Assembly: GCA_002336245.1 (NCBI GenBank) | Contig: DDDG01000011.1 | Coordinates: 15,929 to 79,928, forward strand | Length of the DNA stretch: 64,000 nt | Direction of reading: 5' to 3' | From: Flavobacteriales bacterium UBA1986 | GTDB lineage: Bacteria; Bacteroidota; Bacteroidia; Flavobacteriales_G; Salibacteraceae | Part shown: in pieces, positions 1 through 8,986 of the stretch | Numbering within the stretch: the stretch's first letter is position 1 | How the letters are laid out: each line of letters begins with the position of its first letter | Program-made: the position numbers and the translations under genes | Notes under the pieces: model-generated | Told to the model about the DNA's origin: nothing | The model's database searches: none | Seen by the model: only the letters and a program-made list of their open reading frames with translations

Positions 1-1037
1 ATGGGGTGGAGCGTATGGATGATAAAGATTTTCTAAATGACCCAACGAAAGCTCAATACCTTGCGGAGGCAAAGGAGATATTAGCGGCGCATGGAGAGAA
101 TGAATTTGTCCAACAGAAGGTGGAAAACGCCCAGAGCCGCAAGTCGGAGAGTCCCTTGCAACTGCTTATTGATGTTGTTCCCGACAATGTGTTTTTCTCG
201 TTGGCCAACAACACCTTCATGCTGCAGATCATCTTTTTTGCACTCTTTTTTGGGATTACCCTATTGATGGTTCCAGGGGAAATCGCCAGTCCTGTAATCG
301 CTGTTGTAGGCGGGATTAATGAAGTTTTCATGAAGATGGTGGACATCATCATGCGCGGGGCTCCGTTTTTTGTGTTTGCCTTATTGGCTGGGAAAATATC
401 CGAAATGGCCGGCGATGAGCCAAGTTTGGTCTATGAGATTTTTCTTGGTTTGGGGAGCTACAGCATCGCTGTTATACTCGGTTTGGCGATCATGGTATTT
501 GGAATCTATCCATGGATTGTCCGACTCTTCGTTCCTAAAATGACGTATCGAAAGTTCTTTCGAGGAATGGGAAAGGCTCAAACTTTGGCCTTCTCTTCGA
601 GCTCTTCGGTAGCTACTTTGCCGGTCACTATGGAATGTGTGAACGACAACCTAGGTGTGCCAAAGGAGGTTACCAGTTTTGTGCTTCCAATTGGCGCTAC
701 AGTGAACATGGATGGAACCAGTTTATACATATCCATTGCCGTGGTTTTTCTTGCTCAATTTCACTATGTAGACTTGACTCTAGCGCAACAGCTAACCATC
801 GTTCTTACCGCAACCTTAGCTTCCATTGGAGCTTCTGCAGTGCCAAGTGCTGGACTTATTATGATGATCATGGTGCTTCAGTCCGTGGGACTCAACCCCG
901 CTTGGATTGCCATCATCTTCCCTGTTGACAGAATCCTGGACATGTGCAGAACAGTTGTGAATGTAACCGGAGACGCCACTGTTTCTGCCGTTATAGGTAA
1001 ATGGGTGTCAAAGCAAGATTCTAAATCCTCTACTTGA
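1..1037 (+). CDS. Sodium:dicarboxylate (glutamate/aspartate) symporter, 5' truncated by window edge
   Basis: Inner-membrane symporter of the DctA/GltP (SLC1) family that imports dicarboxylates or acidic amino acids with sodium or protons. Counting from a GTG at position 6, the serine-rich hairpin AFSSSSSVATLPVT lies at residues 195-208 and the substrate/cation motif NMDGTS at 234-239; both are family hallmarks. The visible part begins in the hydrophilic loop before TM4. Family members are usually 400-450 residues and the frame stays open to the left edge, so TM1-3 and the true start lie outside the window. Its stop overlaps the end of the convergent downstream gene by 8 bp. The exact substrate cannot be read from sequence. 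Confidence 0.9.
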   Translation, partial: GVERMDDKDFLNDPTKAQYLAEAKEILAAHGENEFVQQKVENAQSRKSESPLQLLIDVVPDNVFFSLANNTFMLQIIFFALFFGITLLMVPGEIASPVIAVVGGINEVFMKMVDIIMRGAPFFVFALLAGKISEMAGDEPSLVYEIFLGLGSYSIAVILGLAIMVFGIYPWIVRLFVPKMTYRKFFRGMGKAQTLAFSSSSSVATLPVTMECVNDNLGVPKEVTSFVLPIGATVNMDGTSLYISIAVVFLAQFHYVDLTLAQQLTIVLTATLASIGASAVPSAGLIMMIMVLQSVGLNPAWIAIIFPVDRILDMCRTVVNVTGDATVSAVIGKWVSKQDSKSST

Positions 1038-1518
1038 CTTTGATCTTAAAGATCGATTCTAGATAGGCTAGCGCTAGGTCTTCCTTCTCTTTTGTGTCTA
1101 TTTCGTCGATCTTGCCAACCTTTATATGGACAACAATACCTGGGACTGTGCGCTTATCTAAATTGGCCAATCGAGCCTGGCGGTCCTCACTGCTGTGGAA
1201 GGGGTAAAAGACGTGCTTAAAATCAGGCTTAAGGTGATGTACGCCCTCAAAAATACTCACTGTACAATTTTCTTCAATGCCTTCTATTTGTTCTTTTTTG
1301 AAGTGGAACACTACGTTTTTACCACGTTTCTTATCTCGCGTGGTCAACATCATATTCACGAACTTAGTAGCCTTCTTGTCGTACATATGGAAAGAGCGAA
1401 TGGCGCCTTCCTCATCACAAGAGCCTGGGCATACAACGGTTATCTCTGATCGGTCTTGTGTCAATGAAAGAAGACTGAAGGAGATTAGAAGAGGAAAGTA
1501 TATTAGGAATTTCCTCAT
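1030..1518 (-). CDS. Small secreted protein of unknown function
   Basis: I do not recognise a family. The 162-residue product starts with a hydrophobic signal-like segment (residues 2-20) followed by a polar secreted-type sequence with three cysteines: two close together after the signal (CPGSC) and one near residue 85. The C-terminal third is lysine/acid rich. The ATG at 1518 is the natural start because the signal segment follows directly. The gene converges on the symporter with an 8-bp overlap of 3' ends. A perfect 12-bp palindrome lies 18 bp upstream of the start and could bear on its regulation. Coding is supported by the signal-like N-terminus, not by homology. Confidence 0.6.
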   Translation of the reverse strand: MRKFLIYFPLLISFSLLSLTQDRSEITVVCPGSCDEEGAIRSFHMYDKKATKFVNMMLTTRDKKRGKNVVFHFKKEQIEGIEENCTVSIFEGVHHLKPDFKHVFYPFHSSEDRQARLANLDKRTVPGIVVHIKVGKIDEIDTKEKEDLALAYLESIFKIKVK

Positions 1519-1535
1519 AATTCTAATTTAGTTTG

Positions 1536-1547
1536 TCAAGCGCTTGA
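1536..1547. promoter_or_regulatory. 12-bp palindrome TCAAGCGCTTGA
   Basis: A perfect palindrome in the 230-bp space between the divergent starts at 1518 and 1749. Its location in a promoter region suggests a dimer-binding site, but no family can be assigned from the sequence. A chance 12-bp palindrome is possible. Confidence 0.25.
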
Positions 1548-1748
1548 TTTTGAAGTAAGTGGAATTCGAAATCAATACACGATTGTTCATTAGTACATGG
1601 ATGATGCCATTGAGAAGTCCTCACAATAAGTGCAGTGCTGGGACTAGGTTGAGAGAATCACTTGTAATGAAATATTGTTCTTGAATAATTTGAGGATAAT
1701 TAAGTCAAAGCCTTTGTGAGTCTTATATTCGTTCTAAATCTATCCGCC

Positions 1749-4442
1749 ATGAAAACAGTGCTTAAAATTCTCGGAGCTTTAGTCTTAATTCTAGTTCTTG
1801 GCCTGCTGCTTTTGCCCATTCTGTTCAAGGGGAAAATCGTGGAGATTGTTCAGGAAGAAGCAAGCAATAGCATCCGTGGAGAGGTGAGTTTTGGCGATTT
1901 TGATTTGAGCCTAATCTCTTCATTTCCAGATTTCAAGTTTAACATTCAGGATGTTCTTGTTGCTGGAGAAGGAAAATTTAAAGGAGTTGATTTGGTGAAG
2001 CTTGGAAAGCTTGAGACCACGATCGATTTTATGTCGGTTGTGAAGGGAGAAGACATTCAGATTAAGTCCTTTTTTGTGAATGACCTTAGTTTAAACGTAA
2101 TTGTTCTAGAAGACGGTCTAGCAAACTACGACATTGCTCCTGAAGGTGAGGAAGAGCCTGAAAGCACAGACGAGGAAGCAACGAAATTTCAAATAGGGCT
2201 GAAGGAATATGGCATCACCAATCTCAATTTGATCTACGACGATCGTGAGGGCGGAATCTTTGCTGAAATAAAAGCATTGAATCACAATGGATCTGGAGAT
2301 TTCACTCAAGACGTTTTTAAATTAATTACCAAAACGAGCATAGAAGCTTTGAGCGTTCGAATGGACGGAATCCCATACTTAAATGAAGCGAGCATTTCGT
2401 CCGACTTCAACATCAATATGGATATGGCTAAAAGCCGATATGAATTTGATGAAAACAACATATTGCTGAACAAGTTGCAATTGAATTTCGATGGATGGCT
2501 TGAGATGCCAGAAGAAGACATTGATATGGATCTTACATTCTCGGCGCCAAGTACAGATTTCAAAGAAGTTCTGTCCCTTATTCCTGCAGTTTATGCCAAG
2601 GACTTCGAAGGAGTGAAGACAAAGGGGAATTTCAGTTTCAATGGATTCGCCAAAGGTCTGTATACAGAAACACAACTGCCGAGTTTTGATGTCAACCTGG
2701 CTGTTAAGGATGCTTACTTCCAATACCCTGATCTGCCTAAAGCAGTCGAAAACATACAAGTCGATTTGAAGCTCAGCAATCCGGGTGGAAGCGAAGACAG
2801 AACAATCGTGAATCTAAAGAAGCTGCACCTCGACTTGGGTGAGAACCCAATTGATATGACCTTATATCTCAAGAACCCAGTAAGTGATCCCGATCTTAAA
2901 GCAGAGCTTATGGCGCAGTTTAACCTAGCTAGTTTATCGGATTTCTACCCAATGGAAGAGGAGTACAATGGTTCTGTAACGGCCAACATCAAGCTAGCTG
3001 GAAAAGTTTCTGCTCTTGAGGAGGAGCGCTATGAGGACTTCGGGGCGGAGGGGAAGCTCATTCTTCTCGGAATGGATTACAAAGACAGCAGTTTGCCGTA
3101 CACTGTTGAAATCAAACGATTGTACTTAGACTTTGCTCCAGAGTATTTGGACATGACTGCCTTTGAAGTGCAACTGGGAACCACAGATATTTCAGCGCAG
3201 GGTAAGGTGAAGGACTTTCTTCCTTACTATTTTCATGATTCCACCCTTTCAGGCAGTCTAGCTCTACAATCTAAATTCATGGATGTAGATGCTTTGATGG
3301 GGCCTGAAGATCCTGCAGATACCATGGCGGTCGAAGAGGAATACACCATCATTGAAGTTCCTAAGAACATTGATTTTGATCTGAGTTGCAACCTCAAGGA
3401 AGTTTTGTACGACAGCATGAACATGTCGAACATGATGGGGAGAGTTCTCATTGCTGAAGCGGTCGTCGATATGCGCAATTTAAGTTTCGATATGATGAAA
3501 GGTGGAATCGTTCTCAACGGTTCTTATGGAACTCAAAATCCTAAAGTGCCAAAAGTCGACTTCGGAATGGTAATTAAAGATTGGGATTTACCCATGACCT
3601 TCGAAACCTTCAACTCCGTACAAAAGATGGCTCCGATCGCCGAAAGTGCAAGGGGCTCATTTTCGACCACTTTGGATTTTGCCTGTGAGCTGGACAGTAT
3701 TATGGAACCCATATATCCAAGCATTAATGGAGGTGGTAAGCTCAAGACGAGCAATGTTGTTGTCGATGGTTCGAATGCTTTGAAAAAGGCCGCTGAGGTT
3801 CTGAAAAACGACGATTTTGCTAAAATGAAGCTCGATGACGTCGACATTACTTATGAGTTTAAGGATGGAAGAGTATACGTGAAACCCTTCGATATGAAGT
3901 GGGCAAATTCAAAAGCCAATGTTTCAGGATCTCATGGTTTTGATTTGACTATGGATTATCTCGTGAAAATGGAAGTGCCCTCAAAGATGCTAGGCGGAGC
4001 AGTAGCAAGTGCGACCGGCTTATTGGCTTCGAAAGCCAAGGATGCCGGGGTGAATTTGGGCACGGGGGAGACCATTAAACTCGACTTGAAAATTGAAGGC
4101 ACCACAGAAGATCCCAAAATGCGACCAGTTTTTGCGACGAGTGAAGCTGGAGCTTCTTTGAAAAATCAGGCGAAAGAGGAATTGAACAAGGCCAAAGATG
4201 AGCTAGAAAAAAAGGCAAGGGAAGAAGCCGAAAAACTCAAAAAGGAAGCTGAAGAAAAGGCCCGGAAGGAGGCAGAACGTCTTAAGAAAGAAGCTGAGGC
4301 CAAAGTGCAGCAGGAAGCAGATCGTTTAAAGAAAGAGGCTGAAGAAAAAGCCAAAGCCGAAGCCGAGAAAGCAAAGCAAGAAGCGGAACAAAAGTTGAAA
4401 GAGAAAGGGACGGAAGAGCTTAAAAAACTTTGGAAACGATAG
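1749..4442 (+). CDS. AsmA-like inner-membrane-anchored protein with C-terminal Lys/Glu coiled coil
   Basis: An AsmA/TamB-related protein of 897 residues. Such proteins are anchored in the inner membrane and are thought to shuttle lipids to, or shape, the outer membrane. One N-terminal membrane helix (about residues 3-22) is followed by a typical AsmA start (LLLLPILFKGKIVEIVQEEA) and long periplasmic beta-rich repeats. The last ~95 residues are a heptad-like EEAEKLKKEAEEKARKEAER region, probably a coiled coil, which is not part of the core family. A GTG at 1716 is in frame, but the ATG at 1749 puts the helix at the N-terminus. The stop lies 13 bp inside the next gene, suggesting coupled translation with the OmpA protein. 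Confidence 0.85.
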   Translation: MKTVLKILGALVLILVLGLLLLPILFKGKIVEIVQEEASNSIRGEVSFGDFDLSLISSFPDFKFNIQDVLVAGEGKFKGVDLVKLGKLETTIDFMSVVKGEDIQIKSFFVNDLSLNVIVLEDGLANYDIAPEGEEEPESTDEEATKFQIGLKEYGITNLNLIYDDREGGIFAEIKALNHNGSGDFTQDVFKLITKTSIEALSVRMDGIPYLNEASISSDFNINMDMAKSRYEFDENNILLNKLQLNFDGWLEMPEEDIDMDLTFSAPSTDFKEVLSLIPAVYAKDFEGVKTKGNFSFNGFAKGLYTETQLPSFDVNLAVKDAYFQYPDLPKAVENIQVDLKLSNPGGSEDRTIVNLKKLHLDLGENPIDMTLYLKNPVSDPDLKAELMAQFNLASLSDFYPMEEEYNGSVTANIKLAGKVSALEEERYEDFGAEGKLILLGMDYKDSSLPYTVEIKRLYLDFAPEYLDMTAFEVQLGTTDISAQGKVKDFLPYYFHDSTLSGSLALQSKFMDVDALMGPEDPADTMAVEEEYTIIEVPKNIDFDLSCNLKEVLYDSMNMSNMMGRVLIAEAVVDMRNLSFDMMKGGIVLNGSYGTQNPKVPKVDFGMVIKDWDLPMTFETFNSVQKMAPIAESARGSFSTTLDFACELDSIMEPIYPSINGGGKLKTSNVVVDGSNALKKAAEVLKNDDFAKMKLDDVDITYEFKDGRVYVKPFDMKWANSKANVSGSHGFDLTMDYLVKMEVPSKMLGGAVASATGLLASKAKDAGVNLGTGETIKLDLKIEGTTEDPKMRPVFATSEAGASLKNQAKEELNKAKDELEKKAREEAEKLKKEAEEKARKEAERLKKEAEAKVQQEADRLKKEAEEKAKAEAEKAKQEAEQKLKEKGTEELKKLWKR

Positions 4443-6496
4443 GATTACTCAAAACATCTTCGCTCAAGCAGAGCCTTACTCTTCTGCTCGTCGCTGCTTT
4501 TGTTCCTCTTCTGGCATTCAATCAAGAAAATTGCGACGAGGACGTATCGCCGAAGGCAATTAAATTTTTTGAAAAAGGAGTTGGGCTTCAGCGTTCCTCC
4601 GACAAGAAGGAATTTTTTCAGAAGGCACTCGACCTAGAAGAAGACTACGTGGCCGCCAACTATGAAATGGCATTGCTGAGCCTAAAAAGTGCTAGTGCAC
4701 GTAAAGCAGGTTTTGATCGTGTGGCCAATTATTTCAAGAAGGTCGTCGAACTGTGCCCTAATTACCACGTCGACCCTTACTACTACTTAGGTGAAATCCA
4801 CCTTGGCAAGCGCGAGTTTAAAATTGCCCAGGTTTATTATCAGGCTTTCCTTGACTTTAGCTCAGACGATGAAAAAGCGTATCCTGAAGATTTTGACGAG
4901 AAACTTGAGCGAATTCACGACAACAAGGAGTACGTGGACTTTTACGTTGATCAATACGAGAACCCAGTTCCCTTCGATCCCCATATCGTAAACCGTGTTT
5001 CTACCGAAGCCAACGAGTACTTGCCACTCCTCTCGCCCGACAATACATTTATGTTGTACACGCGCCAAACTGTAGACAAGAGTCTTGCGAAAGATCGAAT
5101 GTTTCAAAGCGATAAAGTGAGTTACATCGAGCGTTTTGTGAAATCGAATCGAATTTCGAATGGTTATGATGGAGGAACTCCATTGCCGGAGCCATTCAAT
5201 GAAAGCGATGCGGTGAATTATGGTGGGGCAACAGTTTCGCTCGACAATCGAAATATGATTTTCACACGATGCGACAATAAATTCGATGGCACCTCTCAAA
5301 TGATGCGCAAGTATTGCGACCTATACTATACCCACTATGCTTTTGGCTTGAACCCATACAATGGCCGAGAAGAATGGCATTGGACAGAGCCCGAAAATTT
5401 AGGGCCAAATGTCAATACAGAAGATGGTTGGGAATCGCAACCCTCTCTTTCGGCAGATGGCAAGACGCTTTTTTTCGCCACCGCTCGAGCGGATTCGGAA
5501 GGCATTGACATCTTCGTTACCCACAAACAAAAAGATGGCAAATGGGGGAAGGCGGAAAGCATCAGTGAGTCTATAAACACAGGTCTCAACGACAAATCGC
5601 CCTTCATGCACTCCGATTCTCGCACCCTCTATTTTTCTTCTCAGGGACATTTAGGACATGGAGGCTACGACATCTTCTACACCAAGCATGACGACAAATG
5701 GAATTGGTCGGAACCAGTCAATATTGGTTTTCCTATAAATACTGATGAGGATGAGCACGGTTTCATCGTTTCCACAGATGGAAAAACAGTTTATTATGCT
5801 TCAGGGAAATTTGAAGGAAACAAAACGGCGCTGAACATACTCAGCTTCGATCTGTACGAGGAAGCTCGTCCGGATAAGGTTGTTCTTGTAACAGGAACTC
5901 TGGAGAACAAGGATCATAAACCCATTCGGGATGCGATGGTGGAGTTGAAGAGTACAAAATCACAGCACGTAAATCAGTTCGAAGTGGACAGTACGGATGG
6001 ACATTACGCTGCCATCATTACTGTGGATGATGACGAGGAGGAAGTGGTGATGAATGTAAAAGGTAAGGATGTTGGGTTTCAGTCGAAGTTGCTGAAGGTT
6101 AAAGATGAGAGCGTTCAAGAAATGAACATGGAAACCGAAGAGCTCAAGGTGGGTTCAAGCTATAAGATCAACGATATTTTTTATGAAACCAGCTCGGCCG
6201 AAATTTCCACTTCTTCAAAAAAGATCTTGGATGAATTTGCCTTGTACTTGATTGAACAGGAGAATATGAAAATCGCCATTCATGGTCATACCGATGACAT
6301 TGGGAAACTCCAATCCAATATGTCCTTGAGTGCCGATCGGGCTTATTCGGTTATGGCTTATTTGCAGTCGAAAGGTGTCCCGGCGGAGCGCCTTAGTTTT
6401 AAAGGTTACGGACCGACAAAACCACTTACTTCAAATTCAAGCGAAGAGGGAAGAGCGATGAATCGACGAACGGAATTTAAAATCATCTCATTTTAA
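4430..6496 (+). CDS. PorE-like four-domain OmpA protein (TPR, propeller, carboxypeptidase-regulatory, OmpA)
   Basis: A 688-residue envelope protein. It has a signal-like segment (residues 13-30), TPR-like helices (about 40-165), PD40-type beta-propeller blades (about 195-460, with SPDN, SADGKTLFF and STDGKTVYYAS repeats), a carboxypeptidase-regulatory-like domain (about 485-560) and a C-terminal OmpA peptidoglycan-binding domain (about 575-688, with HGHTDD and a closing NRRTEF). This order matches PorE (PG1058) of the type IX secretion system, which links the secretion ring to peptidoglycan; many Bacteroidota paralogues share it. PorE is a lipoprotein, but no clear lipobox is seen here. Translation appears to start at TTG 4430 inside the AsmA gene, since no ATG or GTG precedes the signal segment. 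Confidence 0.75.
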   Translation: METIGLLKTSSLKQSLTLLLVAAFVPLLAFNQENCDEDVSPKAIKFFEKGVGLQRSSDKKEFFQKALDLEEDYVAANYEMALLSLKSASARKAGFDRVANYFKKVVELCPNYHVDPYYYLGEIHLGKREFKIAQVYYQAFLDFSSDDEKAYPEDFDEKLERIHDNKEYVDFYVDQYENPVPFDPHIVNRVSTEANEYLPLLSPDNTFMLYTRQTVDKSLAKDRMFQSDKVSYIERFVKSNRISNGYDGGTPLPEPFNESDAVNYGGATVSLDNRNMIFTRCDNKFDGTSQMMRKYCDLYYTHYAFGLNPYNGREEWHWTEPENLGPNVNTEDGWESQPSLSADGKTLFFATARADSEGIDIFVTHKQKDGKWGKAESISESINTGLNDKSPFMHSDSRTLYFSSQGHLGHGGYDIFYTKHDDKWNWSEPVNIGFPINTDEDEHGFIVSTDGKTVYYASGKFEGNKTALNILSFDLYEEARPDKVVLVTGTLENKDHKPIRDAMVELKSTKSQHVNQFEVDSTDGHYAAIITVDDDEEEVVMNVKGKDVGFQSKLLKVKDESVQEMNMETEELKVGSSYKINDIFYETSSAEISTSSKKILDEFALYLIEQENMKIAIHGHTDDIGKLQSNMSLSADRAYSVMAYLQSKGVPAERLSFKGYGPTKPLTSNSSEEGRAMNRRTEFKIISF

Positions 6497-6508
6497 CTAT
6501 AAGCATCC

Positions 6509-6516
6509 TACTTTTG
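6509..6516 (+). promoter_or_regulatory. Bacteroidota -7 box TACTTTTG
   Basis: A perfect match to TAnnTTTG, 18 bp before the ATG at 6535. No clear TTG -33 box is seen at the usual spacing, so this is a partial promoter prediction. Confidence 0.4.
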
Positions 6517-6534
6517 CAAAAACAAGCAACAATT

Positions 6535-7068
6535 ATGAAAAGAGTAATTCTTCTAAGTGCCACAGCATTATTTCTTGCATCATGTGGAAATCAAAATTCA
6601 GAGCAACCGAGTGAAGAGCCAACACAGGACACTTCTAATGCCGACGAAATGGTTGAAGCCGCGCCTAAGATGGTAGGGGATTACACCGTTTACGGTGAAG
6701 AGATTACAGCTGAAGGAGCCCTAAGTCCAGAAGAGTTTTTAGCCGCATTAACTGAAGTGGATACGCTTCGAGCGAAGATGAAGTCTTCCGTAAATGCAGC
6801 TTGTAAGAAAAAAGGCTGCTGGATGAAAGTAGATATGGCAGATGCGAACGATATGCGCGTTCGTTTTAAGGACTATGGATTTTTCGTCCCACTTGACTCT
6901 GAAGGCAGCGAAGCAATCATCGAAGGAATTGCATACAAGGATACTGTAGCAGTTGATGAATTACGTCATTATGCCGAAGATGCTGGTAAAACAGAAGAAG
7001 AAATTGCTGCCATCACCGAACCTGAAATCAACGTTAGCTTTCTGGCAAAGGGTGTTTTACTCAAGTAG
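6535..7068 (+). CDS. DUF4920 lipoprotein
   Basis: A 177-residue lipoprotein. The signal peptide ends in a lipobox (LFLASC, Cys17), and an acidic linker with many Ser/Glu residues leads to a DUF4920 domain. The family features seen are YTVYGEEI, a CKKKGCWMKV cysteine pair and the basic/aromatic core MRVRFKDYGFFVP. The two cysteines around KKKG could bind metal or form a disulfide; the family has no established function. The ATG at 6535 is chosen over an in-frame TTG at 6514 because it directly precedes the signal peptide and follows the -7 box at 6509. Confidence 0.85.
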   Translation: MKRVILLSATALFLASCGNQNSEQPSEEPTQDTSNADEMVEAAPKMVGDYTVYGEEITAEGALSPEEFLAALTEVDTLRAKMKSSVNAACKKKGCWMKVDMADANDMRVRFKDYGFFVPLDSEGSEAIIEGIAYKDTVAVDELRHYAEDAGKTEEEIAAITEPEINVSFLAKGVLLK

Positions 7069-7134
7069 TTTTACCTATTGTAAGGCTGGGGTGAACACTT
7101 TAGGCGCTTTGTACGTAAAGTTGATTGAAAATTC

Positions 7135-7977
7135 ATGTTTATGAGAAAAGTTAGCATAGTTGCAATTTCCTTATTCTTTTTGACTTCTTGCGAAACTGCG
7201 CAGTTGAACAGAGAGACCGTCACTGCTGAAGAAAACTCGGTTGCTGAAAGTCTGTTCGAAGACATTCAGCTGAGTGTAGACGACAATGCTAAGGCTCTAA
7301 ACGACACAAGTGCCGTTGACTCCAATGGAGTGGTCATCAAGGGCGACAGTCTTTGTCCATGTGTGGAATGGACCCCAAATTGGGTTGGTTTGAGCAATTT
7401 CTTGAAATTCCCGAAAACCATTACAATTGACTTTGGCGAGGATGGCTGCGAAGGACAAGACGGACGTATTCGTCGTGGAATTGTCACTGGTACTTTCAGC
7501 AATTGGCCTTGGGTGCGCAACGCACGTTTGGACATCGTTCCTGAGAAATATTTTGTGGACGACTATAAAGTAGAAGGTACTAAGAGCATTACCTACAGAG
7601 GGGAGAATCTTTCTGGAAACCGAAATTGGGACATTTCAGTTGTAGATGGTGTAATTACAACGCCAGACGGTGAGACCATTTTATGGGAGTCTGAGCGAAA
7701 CAATGAATTGATTTCAGGCGCCAACGATTGGGATCCATGGAACAATGTTTATTCCATCACCGGAATGGCGAATGGAACCAACACTTCAGGTAGAGATTAC
7801 ACTGCTGAAATCATAAAAGCACTCATCGTGAAAATTGGTTGTCTATATGTGACAGAAGGGGTCTTGGAGATTCAGCCTGAAGACTTGAAAGTTCGATCGA
7901 TTGACTATGGAGATGGCACTTGCGACAGAAAAGCGGAGGTCACCATCGGAAAAAGAACCTACGATGTAAACCTTTAG
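7135..7977 (+). CDS. Lipoprotein of unknown function
   Basis: A 280-residue lipoprotein with lipobox FLTSC (Cys19 from the first Met; a second ATG at 7141 also works). The mature part begins with an acidic linker, then CPCVEW and a beta-rich body with regularly spaced Asp/Gly and Trp residues (WDPWNN) and late cysteines (KIGCLY, GTCDR). The middle sequence resembles proteins described only as hypothetical in Bacteroidota; I cannot name a fold or function. It lies 66 bp after the DUF4920 gene on the same strand and is followed by a strong terminator. Confidence 0.75.
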   Translation: MFMRKVSIVAISLFFLTSCETAQLNRETVTAEENSVAESLFEDIQLSVDDNAKALNDTSAVDSNGVVIKGDSLCPCVEWTPNWVGLSNFLKFPKTITIDFGEDGCEGQDGRIRRGIVTGTFSNWPWVRNARLDIVPEKYFVDDYKVEGTKSITYRGENLSGNRNWDISVVDGVITTPDGETILWESERNNELISGANDWDPWNNVYSITGMANGTNTSGRDYTAEIIKALIVKIGCLYVTEGVLEIQPEDLKVRSIDYGDGTCDRKAEVTIGKRTYDVNL

Positions 7978-7997
7978 AGAGCTAGAGGAAGGAATTG

Positions 7998-8036
7998 AAA
8001 AACCCCGGTCAGACTATGTCTGCTGGGGTTTTTTAT
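7998..8036 (+). terminator. Rho-independent terminator
   Basis: A-tract, then a stem of AACCCC and CAGAC pairing with GTCTG and GGGGTT (one small bulge, TAT loop), ending in a T-run. It lies 20 bp after the lipoprotein stop. Because both arms carry A/T runs, it could also terminate the minus-strand unit that ends at 8065. Confidence 0.85.
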
Positions 8037-8064
8037 TATCACGACCTGATAACAACAACTAAAC

Positions 8065-8574
8065 CTATCTTCCTGGTGCTGGGCGGTTTGCTGCTCCAGC
8101 TCCACCTTTGCGGTCTCTCATGTTCTTGAGAAGCTCACGCTTAAACTTTTCTTCTGCTCGGTAGTATTCAGCAGTTTTTCGAACTCCGATGGTCGAGATG
8201 TACTTCTCGTGGTATTCCTGCTCTAGAGTCAACATGGCTTTTTTCATTTCCATGCGGTTTTGCATGTTCATCGCCAATTGCTCGTCCGTTAATTCTTCAA
8301 TGTTCTTGCTTTTGGCTCCACCTTCGCGTTTCTTCATCTCCTCCGCTTTGGCTTTCTTCTTTGCATCAAACTCGTTTACTACGGCCCAGAAGGCTTTAGA
8401 ATCTGCCGACTCCAGCTTCAATTCGTTGGTAATGAAGGCAACGCGTTGAGCTTCGATTTGCTCTTTTTTCTCTGTTTTTCTTTCCATTCGTTCCTGACGC
8501 ATTGCATCATCTTGGGCGAAAGAGCCTCCAGCAAATAGAAGTACTGCGGCGGTAGTTAAAATTGAAATTTTCAT
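8065..8574 (-). CDS. Spy/CpxP-like periplasmic protein (putative envelope-stress sensor)
   Basis: A 169-residue secreted protein: cleavable signal (ending GGSFAQ) and an all-helical, highly charged body rich in Met, Lys, Glu and Arg, as in Spy/CpxP/ZraP-type periplasmic chaperones and the CnrX sensor. In flavobacteria such proteins are often encoded beside ECF sigma factors and labelled sensors. Here it is the last gene after the ECF sigma factor and a one-TM protein, 10 bp downstream of the latter. I infer a role in sensing envelope or metal stress. No classical LTxxQ pair is obvious, so membership is by composition, length and context. Confidence 0.6.
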   Translation of the reverse strand: MKISILTTAAVLLFAGGSFAQDDAMRQERMERKTEKKEQIEAQRVAFITNELKLESADSKAFWAVVNEFDAKKKAKAEEMKKREGGAKSKNIEELTDEQLAMNMQNRMEMKKAMLTLEQEYHEKYISTIGVRKTAEYYRAEEKFKRELLKNMRDRKGGAGAANRPAPGR

Positions 8575-8584
8575 GATTGTTTGT

Positions 8585-8956
8585 TTATAGTTCTTTAATG
8601 ATTGTGTTTAGATCTAGATTTTCTTGAATGAGGTAATCAATGGTTGCGTCAGACTCAGTCAATTCAACATAGTCGACGTACGATTCTTCGACAAATGCTA
8701 AATCAGTTCTGGCCATTAAATATTCAACAACCACGTCATTGTCAAGGTTTTCAATTAAAGCTTCTTCACTTGGCTTCACCAAAAAGGCAATTAAAGCGAG
8801 GAAGCTCAAAGCGAATACAAACCTTGGCACTCTTAAAGGAAATCTGCGAATTGCTGGCTTCTGTAAACGCTCTTGAACTTTTCCTGGAAGCTCCTCAAAG
8901 TAGCTCTCCGGAGTTCCGAAGTGTTTGGTGAAATCTGCTTTTCTCTTGTGATCCAT
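8585..8956 (-). CDS. One-TM protein between ECF sigma factor and Spy-like gene (possible anti-sigma)
   Basis: A 123-residue protein with a basic N-terminal part (about 1-42), one membrane helix (about residues 47-60, FVFALSFLALIAFL) and an acidic C-terminal part predicted outside the cytoplasm. Topology and position immediately after an ECF sigma factor fit an anti-sigma regulator, but the cytoplasmic part has no recognisable zinc-anti-sigma motif (no HxxxCxxC). The C-terminus resembles a short linker reaching toward the Spy-like partner. Function is inferred from context only. Confidence 0.6.
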   Translation of the reverse strand: MDHKRKADFTKHFGTPESYFEELPGKVQERLQKPAIRRFPLRVPRFVFALSFLALIAFLVKPSEEALIENLDNDVVVEYLMARTDLAFVEESYVDYVELTESDATIDYLIQENLDLNTIIKEL

Positions 8957-8986
8957 AGTTCTTAGACTGCAGTTTCAACAAAAGGT

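Noticed and set aside
1716..1748. GTG at 1716 as the start of the AsmA-like gene
   Set aside because: It would add 11 residues before the membrane helix; the ATG at 1749 gives the normal end.
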